Positions 1 to 6,437 of a stretch of 52,177 nt of DNA are shown piece after piece. The notes under the pieces were generated by a model. That model ran no database searches and had not been told where the DNA came from. It worked only from the letters and a program-made list of their open reading frames with translations. The stretch is from Deltaproteobacteria bacterium (lineage in GTDB: Bacteria; Desulfobacterota; BSN033; UBA1163): assembly GCA_016875195.1 (NCBI GenBank), contig VGRY01000025.1, positions 1 to 52,177 of the forward strand. Reading direction: 5' to 3'. How positions within the stretch are numbered: the first letter of the stretch is position 1; each line of letters starts with the position of its first letter. Position numbers and translations under genes: made by a program.

Positions 1-651
1 TTTTGGGTGAAGAGACATGTCTTGGAACTCTTTTCTAATACTCTCTCGTACCGATTCCGGAAAGAGGTCCAAGACATCTGAAGAGAGGATCTCATCCTCT
101 GTCTTATGAATCAATGAAGTGGCCATCGGATTTGCATAAACAATCTTTCCTTCGAGCGTGATTTCGAGGATGCCCTCCACCATGCTGTTGAGGACGACCT
201 CAAAGTGCTTTTTGACAGAGAGCAGCTCAGAGGTGATATGTCGCGCATAGACATCGTCAAGCCCGATGGGCTTCAATGGGGGAGGAAGGAGGCTTCTCCG
301 TCCGGCCTGTTCGATGGCGGTTAGAATATGCTTGGTCATCTTGTCGAGCGATCCTTTGGCAATACAGGCATTCGCTCCGAATCCGGAAAAATCCACTTCC
401 TGTTCAGCGGCGATTGCCGAAAGGATGATCAGGTAGGTCTCATTCAATTTTGGATTCTTTCGGATGATCTGACAGAGTTTTTCTCCACCGATATGGGGCA
501 TGATCAGGTCAATGAAGATGATATCAGGGTCGAATGTTTTTAAGATTTCAAGCGCGGAAAGGCCATCTTCGGCCGTGACCACCTGATAGCCCTCTTTTTC
601 AAGTAATTGAGATATAAACTTCAGCACAAGGGGGTGATTATCCACCACCAT
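1..651 (-). CDS. Receiver-PAS signalling protein (response regulator with PAS domain), partial
   Basis: My own translation gives an open frame from the ATG at 651 to the window edge (217 codons, no stop), so the C-terminus is missing. It starts MVVDNHPLVLKF and shows a receiver domain (about residues 1-115) with the phospho-acceptor Asp in PDIIFIDLIMP and the conserved Lys in CIAKGS. A linker rich in Pro follows, then a PAS domain beginning near LSVKKHFEVVLNSMVEG. The missing part could hold a kinase or output domain. Most receivers have a few Lys residues before the first beta strand; here those codons (AAG AAG ATC) are open upstream but no ATG is in frame, because a run of seven A separates them from an ATG ATG pair at 666-671. 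It lies downstream of an HPt protein and an HTH protein on the same strand, suggesting a phosphorelay. Receiver and PAS calls are firm; the start is uncertain. Confidence 0.85.
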   Translation of the reverse strand, partial: MVVDNHPLVLKFISQLLEKEGYQVVTAEDGLSALEILKTFDPDIIFIDLIMPHIGGEKLCQIIRKNPKLNETYLIILSAIAAEQEVDFSGFGANACIAKGSLDKMTKHILTAIEQAGRRSLLPPPLKPIGLDDVYARHITSELLSVKKHFEVVLNSMVEGILEITLEGKIVYANPMATSLIHKTEDEILSSDVLDLFPESVRESIRKEFQDMSLHPK

Positions 652-792
652 GATCTTCTTTTTCATCATCACTTCCTTTAGGCTCCGTTAATGGGTTCTC
701 ACCATTTTATTGAATAAAAGTTTGAGAGTCAGAAGGGACATCATCTTAAGCTTCAGAAAGGCGAGTGCAATTTGAATTTTAAGTTTTTGCAT

Positions 793-1116
793 TTACTTTT
801 TCCCCTGGAGGACTTCTGCCATCCAACCGAGTTTTTCCCTGATCATTAAAACGCCTCTGTTGATTTCCATCAGACGATTCTCTCTTGCTGCGATTTCGAT
901 TTTTTTTGCAGCCTCATGAATCTCCGAAAGCCCGAGGATGACCGCCGACCCCTTGATCGAATGAGCCATCCTTTCAATCGTCACTAAATCCTTCTTTCCT
1001 ATGGCCGATTCGAGATGTGTCAATTCAGTGGAGCTCGTCTTTAAAAAGAGCTCGGTCAATTCTAAACATTGGCTTTCCTCGATCTCCAGATGATTTGCCA
1101 GTTCTTGAATGTTCAA
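793..1116 (-). CDS. HPt (histidine phosphotransfer) domain protein
   Basis: A 107-aa single-domain protein. The motif MAHSIKGSAVILG places the phosphorylatable histidine at H52, as in HPt proteins that shuttle phosphate between receiver domains. The rest is predicted helical, as expected for the four-helix HPt bundle. Its ATG overlaps the stop of the upstream HTH gene by 4 bp, so the two are translationally coupled. The receiver-PAS gene follows 141 bp downstream on the same strand, a likely phosphate partner. No kinase domain is present, so it must work with a separate kinase, perhaps outside the window. Family call is firm; partners are inferred from proximity only. Confidence 0.88.
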   Translation of the reverse strand: MNIQELANHLEIEESQCLELTELFLKTSSTELTHLESAIGKKDLVTIERMAHSIKGSAVILGLSEIHEAAKKIEIAARENRLMEINRGVLMIREKLGWMAEVLQGKK

Positions 1117-1322
1117 GCTTCTCCTCCCTGCTCTGTTTCTTTAATTTCTTCACCCTTAAGGAAGCGATAGAGTTCAGATTGGAGGATTCTCCAGCCTTTT
1201 CCTGCTTTGATGGCCTTGATTCTGCCGAGGCGGATATATTTTAGGAAGGTGGGCTTTGAGACTTTTAGATACTCGATGGCCTCATCTGTTGTAAGAACCG
1301 GATCCCTTTCTGTGACTAACAT
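1113..1322 (-). CDS. Excisionase/MerR-type helix-turn-helix DNA-binding protein
   Basis: A 69-aa protein with the compact winged HTH seen in excisionase-family (HTH_17, BldC/MerR-like) proteins: DEAIEYLKVSKPTFLKYI is the recognition region and IKAGKGWRILQSELYRFL the wing. A ribosome site AGGAG lies 7 nt upstream of the ATG. It is the first gene of a short minus-strand cluster and overlaps the HPt gene by 4 bp. Such small proteins often occur beside two-component genes in deltaproteobacteria, but I cannot tell whether it regulates them. No integrase is nearby, so the excisionase name reflects fold only. Confidence 0.75.
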   Translation of the reverse strand: MLVTERDPVLTTDEAIEYLKVSKPTFLKYIRLGRIKAIKAGKGWRILQSELYRFLKGEEIKETEQGGEA

Positions 1323-1545
1323 TGGATTTCTCCTATTTATTCTGTTTTTAATGCATTTTAAGCAAAAAATGTGCCCAATGGATTCGAGAACCTGTTCTTC
1401 TTGTAACTATTTGTTTTTATATATAAATTTAAATTTCTATAATATTTTAATAAGAGAATAGGGCGGTTTCAAGCTGACGTTATGTCAAAAAGGTGGTGAA
1501 TCTGACAAAAATTGAACACTGCTAGAAGAGTAGAGATATTAGTTT

Positions 1546-2259
1546 TTAAGATTCGCCGAGGTAGGCTTTGCGGACCATTTCGTTTTGACGGAGGGTTTCA
1601 GCGGAGTCACTGAGGACCACGACGCCTGATTGAAGGACATAGCCACGGCTGGCCACCTGGAGGGCCATACGGGCATTCTGCTCGACGAGGAGGATAGTTG
1701 TGCCATCCGCATGGAGCTGTCGAATAGTATCAAAAATGATGTCAACCAGAACAGGAGCCAATCCCATTGAAGGTTCGTCCATCAAGAGGACGCTTGGGTT
1801 GGCCATCAATGCGCGGCCCGTGGCTAACATCTGCTGTTCGCCGCCGCTGAGTGTGCCTCCCACCTGCTTCTGGCGTTCACGAAGTCTGGGAAATAGGTTA
1901 AAGACGCGTTCGAGGTTGGATTCGATGCGACGCGAATCAGTGATTGCAAAGGCGCCCATCTCGAGATTTTCTTTCACCGTCAGGCGGCCGAAGATCCGGC
2001 GACCCTCCGGAACCTGAACCACCCCTTTCACCACAATCTGATGAGGGCGATAGCGTGTGAGGTCTTCGCCCTCCAGGAGAATCGATCCCTGACGGGGCTT
2101 AAGCAGTCCGCTCGTCGTCTTGAGCATCGTACTCTTGCCAGCACCGTTGGCTCCGATTAGGGTGACGATCTCTCCTTTGTCCACATCGAGCGAAACTCCC
2201 TTGAGGGCGTGGATGTGGCCATAATAAGAATGGATATTTTGAATCTCGAGTAAAGACAT
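1546..2259 (-). CDS. livF: LIV-type ABC transporter ATP-binding protein (LivF-like), copy 1
   Basis: Cytoplasmic ATPase subunit of a branched-chain amino-acid type uptake transporter, 237 aa, the normal LivF length. Walker A GANGAGKST is at 36-44, the signature LSGGEQQ at 137-143 and Walker B LLMDEP at 158-163. It ends AYLGES, the usual LivF C-terminus. It is the last gene of the operon SBP-livH-livM-livG-livF. The leader is odd: its ATG lies only 5 bp from an array of 8-bp AGTCNNNN repeats and no Shine-Dalgarno sequence is visible, so the repeat insertion seems to have displaced the native ribosome site. The transported solute is not determinable; LIV systems also carry other amino acids, amides and aromatic acids. 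Confidence 0.93.
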   Translation of the reverse strand: MSLLEIQNIHSYYGHIHALKGVSLDVDKGEIVTLIGANGAGKSTMLKTTSGLLKPRQGSILLEGEDLTRYRPHQIVVKGVVQVPEGRRIFGRLTVKENLEMGAFAITDSRRIESNLERVFNLFPRLRERQKQVGGTLSGGEQQMLATGRALMANPSVLLMDEPSMGLAPVLVDIIFDTIRQLHADGTTILLVEQNARMALQVASRGYVLQSGVVVLSDSAETLRQNEMVRKAYLGES

Positions 2260-2264
2260 AATTT

Positions 2265-2312
2265 AGTCTATTAGTCAAGTAGTCATATAGTCTTATAGTC
2301 GAATAGCTAAAA
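2265..2312 (+). repeat. Left array of six 8-bp AGTCNNNN units
   Basis: Units start at 2265, 2273, 2281, 2289, 2297 and 2305. Only the first half of each unit is conserved (AGTC, last unit AGCT); the other four bases vary. The array ends 3 bp before the stop codon of the four-helix-bundle gene and starts 5 bp from the livF ATG. Confidence 0.9.
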
Positions 2313-2314
2313 GA

Positions 2315-2683
2315 TCATTTTTTAGTTCTGCGCAGATAAGTAATATGACCATTGATCAGCCGTTTTACTTCCGTGGCTTTGTCGTATGCTTCTCCGAGTT
2401 GCATTGAAGTAATATAATTTTGATCGAGTGCGAGATATAACTCGGATTGCACTTCACTTGCTGAACGTCGGGATATTTTTAAAAATCGGATGAATTCTGC
2501 ATCTGAACCAGCGTCAAAACCTTCAGCAATATTGTGCATGACTGATCCACTTGCATCTCGCAGTTGATTGCGTAATTGTAAATCACGGCAGAATACTTTT
2601 TGGTTGGTCAGGTTATAAATCATATTGGCCAACTCTCTTGCTTTTTTCCAACTATCCAGGTCTTCAAACCTCTTAATCTTCAT
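2315..2683 (-). CDS. Four helix bundle protein (S23 / 23S rRNA intervening-sequence family)
   Basis: A 122-aa protein that fits the four-helix-bundle family first found in intervening sequences of 23S rRNA genes and related to the Avd accessory protein of diversity-generating retroelements. Characteristic features are the start MKIKRFEDLDSWKKAREL, the motif FCRDLQLRNQLRDASGS, the segment HNIAEGFDAGSDAEFIRFL and the Ser/Glu-rich SASEVQSELYLALD. Its molecular role is unknown. Here it is free-standing and intrudes between livG and livF. There is no visible Shine-Dalgarno site: the repeat array ends 2 bp before the ATG. Both flanks are inverted 8-bp repeat arrays, which suggests the gene and repeats travel together. 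No reverse transcriptase or rRNA gene is nearby, so this is neither a DGR nor a true rRNA IVS. Confidence 0.88.
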   Translation of the reverse strand: MKIKRFEDLDSWKKARELANMIYNLTNQKVFCRDLQLRNQLRDASGSVMHNIAEGFDAGSDAEFIRFLKISRRSASEVQSELYLALDQNYITSMQLGEAYDKATEVKRLINGHITYLRRTKK

Positions 2684-2685
2684 TG

Positions 2686-2733
2686 TTTTGACTAAGAGAC
2701 TATTCGACTATGTGACTATTAGCCTATACGACT
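2686..2733 (-). repeat. Right array of six 8-bp AGTCNNNN units
   Basis: Inverted relative to the left array. Units occupy 2726-2733, 2718-2725, 2710-2717, 2702-2709, 2694-2701 and 2686-2693. The livG reading frame enters the array and takes its last residues (VV) and TAG stop from it. Confidence 0.9.
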
Positions 2734-3512
2734 ACCTGTGCTTCAGCGGTGCTTCCTCTTCCGAGGTATGCTTCAATTACTTTCGGGTTTCTCTGAATTT
2801 CGACCGGAGTACCTTCTGCAATCTTTTCACCGTAATCCAGCACGGTCACGGTCTCGGAAATACCCATCACGACTCTCATCTGATGCTCAATAAGCAAGAT
2901 GGTGATCCCTAATTCATCGCGCAGATGCTGGATGAAATCCATCATGTCCTGCGTTTCTTTCGGGTTCATCCCGGCTGTGGGTTCATCCAGAAGTAGAAGT
3001 TTTGGTCTGGACGCAAGCGCCCGCGCAATTTCAAGACGGCGTTGATCTCCGTAAGGAAGATTTTTTGCTAAAAAATCGCCTTTGCCGGTGAGATTGACAA
3101 ATTTAAGAAGACGCCTTGCCTCCTCTGCGGCCTCTTTCTCTTCCCGCCGTGTGGCAGGAGTTGCCATGACGATGCCAAAAAATCCCGCATGAAGATGGCC
3201 ATGAAGGCCTACCAGAATGTTTTCCATAGCCGTAAGGTTTGGAAAGAGGCGAATATTCTGGTAGGTCCGGGAGATTCCAAGACGGACGATCTGATCAGGG
3301 AGAAGGCCTACAAGAGAGTGGTTATCGAAAAGGATTTTTCCTTCTTCAGGTTTGTAAAAACCTGTGACACAGTTGAAAAAAGTTGTTTTGCCTGCGCCGT
3401 TGGGCCCGATGATGCTATGGATGCTTTTTTCCCGAATGCTAACATCGAGGTCACCTACAGCCACCAGACCGCCGAAGCGTTTTGTCACTTTATTTGTAGA
3501 GAGAAGCGCCAT
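2724..3512 (-). CDS. livG: LIV-type ABC transporter ATP-binding protein (LivG-like), copy 1
   Basis: Second ATPase of the first LIV-type transporter, 262 aa. Walker A GPNGAGKTT is at 36-44; the LivG-typical signature variant is LPYGDQRRLEIARAL, followed by Walker B LLLLDEPTAGMNP. It pairs with LivF and docks on LivH/LivM at the inner membrane. The C-terminal residues VV and the TAG stop lie inside the AGTCNNNN repeat array, so the natural end of the gene has probably been replaced. The gene starts 12 bp after the livM stop. Family assignment is firm; substrate unknown. Confidence 0.93.
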   Translation of the reverse strand: MALLSTNKVTKRFGGLVAVGDLDVSIREKSIHSIIGPNGAGKTTFFNCVTGFYKPEEGKILFDNHSLVGLLPDQIVRLGISRTYQNIRLFPNLTAMENILVGLHGHLHAGFFGIVMATPATRREEKEAAEEARRLLKFVNLTGKGDFLAKNLPYGDQRRLEIARALASRPKLLLLDEPTAGMNPKETQDMMDFIQHLRDELGITILLIEHQMRVVMGISETVTVLDYGEKIAEGTPVEIQRNPKVIEAYLGRGSTAEAQVVV

Positions 3513-3524
3513 ATTGTTTTCCGA

Positions 3525-5195
3525 TCAATCTGATTTCAAGTCCGAGAACAATTCTGGTTCTCCTTCTTTTTCCTCTTCATGAAACTCACGGCGGTGTACT
3601 GCCTCAGGCCAAAGCCCTTCGGGTCTGAGAAGCATCATGGCCACCAGAACGGCTCCGTAGACAAGAAGGCGGTATTCGGCAAATTCCCGCAGAAGTTCGG
3701 GCAGACCGACCAGGGCCGCGGCTCCCACAATAACTCCAGGGATGGATCCCATTCCGCCCACAATGATGACACAAAGAATATTGATGGAGATCATGACATT
3801 GAAACTGTGAGGGTAGACCGAACCGATCTTGGTTGCAAAGATGGCTCCGCTGATTGCAGAGAAGCCTGCCCCTGTAGCAAAGGCAAGCAGTTTTGTAGCT
3901 ACGAGATTGATGCCCATGGCTTGGGCCACATCCTCATCTTCCCGGACAGCCATCCATGCACGGCCCAGTCTTGAATCCCTCAGGCGTAGGGACACAAAAG
4001 CCACCAGAAGGCAACCTGCCAAAATGAGATAATAAATCTGCTGAGGGCCTGAGAACTCAAAGCCGCCGAGGGTAGCTTTGGGAATCCTCCCGATGCCCTG
4101 TGCTCCGCCCAGCCATGGCCGGAGAAAGTCTGAAAGGACGAGAATACGGATGATTTCACCAAAACCGAGGGTAGCAATAGCAAGATAATCTCCCCGCATC
4201 TTGAGGACAGGAATTCCAAGCAGGACTCCTGAAATGATTCCCAGCACAACCGCAAAGGGCAGGGCTTCCCAGAAGGAGAAACCCCAGGAGGCTATTTCAG
4301 GGGAGGTTAACACCGCAACGGTGTAAGAGCCGATGGCAAAGAAAGCCACATACCCAAGATCCAGGAGACCGGCATACCCCACGACAATATTGAGTCCAAG
4401 CCCCAGGAGGACATAAAGACCCACGATCGTAAGGACTTCGCTCAGGAAAAGACCAAGAACCTGAGGAAGGATGAGAAGAACGAAGACCAGGATGAGGATG
4501 CTCACTGTCTTTAGGATTCGCTGAGAAGCAGAGGGGAGGCGTCGAAACCCAGTTTGAATCGTCTTTCCTTTTCTGGACCAGAAGAGAAAAAAGGTGGCGA
4601 TCAAAATGAACAGTCCAATAGCACCCTGAATTGTCAGGCCATTGGCTGTAAAGAGCCATTCATTGATAACGGCAATAGGTCCCCATAGGGCGAACGTTGG
4701 ACGAAGCAGGTCTTGTAAGACGCCTGCGCAAACGATGCTTCCAAATGAGATGAGCAATACCCGGCGGAGAAGGTTTGGTGCAAGATAGAAGAGGCCTGCA
4801 AGAAAGGTGGTGATGGCTCCGATGACAAGAAGGAGCAAGAGCCCCGATCCTTTTCCCATGCCGAAGGTCAGCAGACTATAGAGTAGGGGAGAAGCGTTGA
4901 TGAAAACCTTCCGCAGGTTGATGAGGCCCCCTGTGATGACCAAAAGGGCTAACAGACCTGCCACCAGAAGTCCGGAGATAAAACTATTGGTAAGAACTTT
5001 TATCGGACCCGCTTCAGGGGTTCGCTTAGCCGCAAGATAACCTATAAAAAAGGCCGCAACTAAAAGAAGCGTGTGACCCATTGAAATAACATTGGCGATG
5101 ATATCACGCTGGCTGAACGCCTCCACCATCCCGATAAGGGAGAGGAGAACCTCAACCACACCGCCAATCAATCCGATTTTAACTGCATGTCTCAT
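3525..5195 (-). CDS. livM: LIV-type ABC transporter permease (LivM-like) with long N-terminal membrane extension
   Basis: Inner-membrane permease. The second half, from about VLTIVGLYVLLGLGLNIVVG, is a standard LivM core with the EAA-type loop RLRDSRLGRAWMAVREDE and the glycine-rich IIVGGMGSIPGVIVGA. The first roughly 240 residues are extra: several hydrophobic segments before the usual start. I choose the ATG at 5195 (556 aa), preceded by AGGGAAC. The ATG at 5225 would add ten residues, but it lies in the loop of a perfect REP-like hairpin (5211-5238). LivM proteins are usually 320-430 aa, so this is unusually long; other long LivM proteins with N-terminal extensions exist. Follows livH and precedes livG by 12 bp. 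Confidence 0.9.
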   Translation of the reverse strand: MRHAVKIGLIGGVVEVLLSLIGMVEAFSQRDIIANVISMGHTLLLVAAFFIGYLAAKRTPEAGPIKVLTNSFISGLLVAGLLALLVITGGLINLRKVFINASPLLYSLLTFGMGKGSGLLLLLVIGAITTFLAGLFYLAPNLLRRVLLISFGSIVCAGVLQDLLRPTFALWGPIAVINEWLFTANGLTIQGAIGLFILIATFFLFWSRKGKTIQTGFRRLPSASQRILKTVSILILVFVLLILPQVLGLFLSEVLTIVGLYVLLGLGLNIVVGYAGLLDLGYVAFFAIGSYTVAVLTSPEIASWGFSFWEALPFAVVLGIISGVLLGIPVLKMRGDYLAIATLGFGEIIRILVLSDFLRPWLGGAQGIGRIPKATLGGFEFSGPQQIYYLILAGCLLVAFVSLRLRDSRLGRAWMAVREDEDVAQAMGINLVATKLLAFATGAGFSAISGAIFATKIGSVYPHSFNVMISINILCVIIVGGMGSIPGVIVGAAALVGLPELLREFAEYRLLVYGAVLVAMMLLRPEGLWPEAVHRREFHEEEKEGEPELFSDLKSD

Positions 5196-5210
5196 AGTTC
5201 CCTGGATTCC

Positions 5211-5238
5211 GTAGGGGCAATTCATAAATTGCCCCTAC
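5211..5238. repeat. REP-like hairpin with GTAG foot
   Basis: Perfect 12-bp stem GTAGGGGCAATT (5211-5222) / AATTGCCCCTAC (5227-5238) with loop CATA, filling the livH-livM gap. A GTAG tetranucleotide next to a short palindrome is the hallmark of REP sequences mobilised by TnpA_REP/RAYT proteins; no RAYT gene is in the window. Confidence 0.8.
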
Positions 5239-5249
5239 CCCAAACTTCT

Positions 5250-6311
5250 TTAGGCTTTCTTCACAACCAAACGTTCTCCTAAAATACCGGTAGGCCGAAA
5301 GATCAACACAAGTACAAGCATGATAAAGGCGATCGCATCTTTTAACTGGTAAGGGGCGACAATACCCAGACCATCGAGAAAAAGACTCGGCCCCACAGAC
5401 TCCACAAGGCCGAGAAAGATTCCACCCAACATGGCCCCGGGGATGTTTCCGATACCACCTAATACGGCTGCAGTGAACGCTTTAATTCCCGGGATGAAAC
5501 CCATAAAGAAATGGACCTGTTTAAACATCAGGGCATAGAGCACACCTGCGGCTCCGGCAGACATGCCTCCAATGACAAAAGTGGTGACGATCATTCTGTC
5601 TATATCAATCCCCATCAGGGCGGAGGCCTCTTTATCTTCGGATACCGCGCGAATCGCCTTGCCCACGCGGGTACGCTGAACAAACGAGTAGAGGGCGGCC
5701 ATCAGGATAGCTGCCGCCACTATGACTACCGCCTGAAACTTCAGGATGCGAAACTCCCCGATGCCCCATTCGCCCTCCAGGATGTTAATCACCGGATAGG
5801 CCTGGAATCCCGAACCGTAAAATCCTCTGAAGGTATATTGTAGAAAGAAGGAGGCTCCGATGGCCGTGATCAGTGGGATAAGACGGGGGGCGGTCCGGAG
5901 CGGACGGTAGGCGATACGTTCCAGAAGGACGGCCACCAGTGTCGAAGTTCCCATGGAAACGAGAAAAATCATGATGAGACTAAAAATGGGATATTGATCG
6001 AGAAAGTCGGATGAATAAAAGGCGGCCGCTACAAAATAGGCTGTATACGGCCCGCTCATGAAGACTTCGCTATGGGCGAAATTGATCATCCTGAGAATGC
6101 CATAGACCATGGTATAACCCATGGCGATAAGGGCGTAGATGCTTCCCTGGGCAATGCCGAAGATGATGAAATCAAACCAATGGTGGCCTGAGTATGTTCC
6201 GGCAGCAAGAGTCGCCGTGGAACCCCAGAAGATTAAGAGTAAGATGGCTCCTCCGATGAGCCACATGACCACATCCGTGGGAGTGATCCTTTCAATCCAG
6301 CGTTTGAGCAT
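5250..6311 (-). CDS. livH: LIV-type ABC transporter permease (LivH-like), copy 1
   Basis: Inner-membrane permease, 353 aa, about 60 longer than the minimal LivH because of an N-terminal hydrophobic segment (VVMWLIGGAILLLIFWG). The family hallmark FGIAQGSIYALIAMGYTMVYG and the motif RMINFAHSEVFM are present near residues 50-80. The ATPase-contact loop is RTRVGKAIRAVSEDKEAS and the C-terminal half carries AAVLGGIGNIPGAMLGG. It forms the translocation channel with LivM and follows the binding-protein gene by 126 bp, a gap holding a CCCTCTCC-type palindrome. Confidence 0.93.
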   Translation of the reverse strand: MLKRWIERITPTDVVMWLIGGAILLLIFWGSTATLAAGTYSGHHWFDFIIFGIAQGSIYALIAMGYTMVYGILRMINFAHSEVFMSGPYTAYFVAAAFYSSDFLDQYPIFSLIMIFLVSMGTSTLVAVLLERIAYRPLRTAPRLIPLITAIGASFFLQYTFRGFYGSGFQAYPVINILEGEWGIGEFRILKFQAVVIVAAAILMAALYSFVQRTRVGKAIRAVSEDKEASALMGIDIDRMIVTTFVIGGMSAGAAGVLYALMFKQVHFFMGFIPGIKAFTAAVLGGIGNIPGAMLGGIFLGLVESVGPSLFLDGLGIVAPYQLKDAIAFIMLVLVLIFRPTGILGERLVVKKA

Positions 6312-6365
6312 AGGGATTTCCTATCCTTCTTAAAACATCGGCACAAGTAGATACTGAGAACATAT

Positions 6366-6411
6366 GCTCCCACCCTTACCCTCTCCAAAACGGGGAGAGG
6401 GTGGGGTGAGA
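6366..6411. repeat. Intergenic palindrome of the CCCTCTCC/GGAGAGGG type
   Basis: Imperfect inverted repeat between the binding-protein gene and livH: the arm with CCCTTACCCTCTCC pairs with GGAGAGGGTGGGGTGAG around the loop AAAACG. It resembles widely dispersed proteobacterial intergenic repeats and could stabilise the upstream SBP message, giving it higher expression than the permeases. Confidence 0.7.
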
Positions 6412-6437
6412 GACTATCATTCATTCATGCAATCGAG

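Larger units (their letters stand above)
2265..2733. mobile_element. Candidate mobile element: four-helix-bundle gene between inverted arrays of 8-bp repeats
   Basis: Left array (plus strand, 2265-2312) has six units at exact 8-bp spacing: AGTCTATT, AGTCAAGT, AGTCATAT, AGTCTTAT, AGTCGAAT, AGCTAAAA. Right array (minus strand, 2733 down to 2686) has six units: AGTCGTAT, AGGCTAAT, AGTCACAT, AGTCGAAT, AGTCTCTT, AGTCAAAA. Both read toward the gene and both end in AGYYAAAA. The only gene inside is the four-helix-bundle protein at 2315-2683. The structure splits a livG-livF junction and provides the livG stop codon. The arrays are directly visible; that the unit is mobile is inference. Confidence 0.6.

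Noticed and set aside
1113..1322. Phage excisionase / integrated element at the left end
   Set aside because: No integrase, attachment site or phage gene; the neighbour is an HPt protein.
2315..2683. Diversity-generating retroelement (the four-helix protein as Avd)
   Set aside because: No reverse transcriptase, no template/variable repeat pair nearby.
2265..2733. CRISPR array
   Set aside because: Units are 8 bp with only 4 conserved bases and no spacers; no cas genes.
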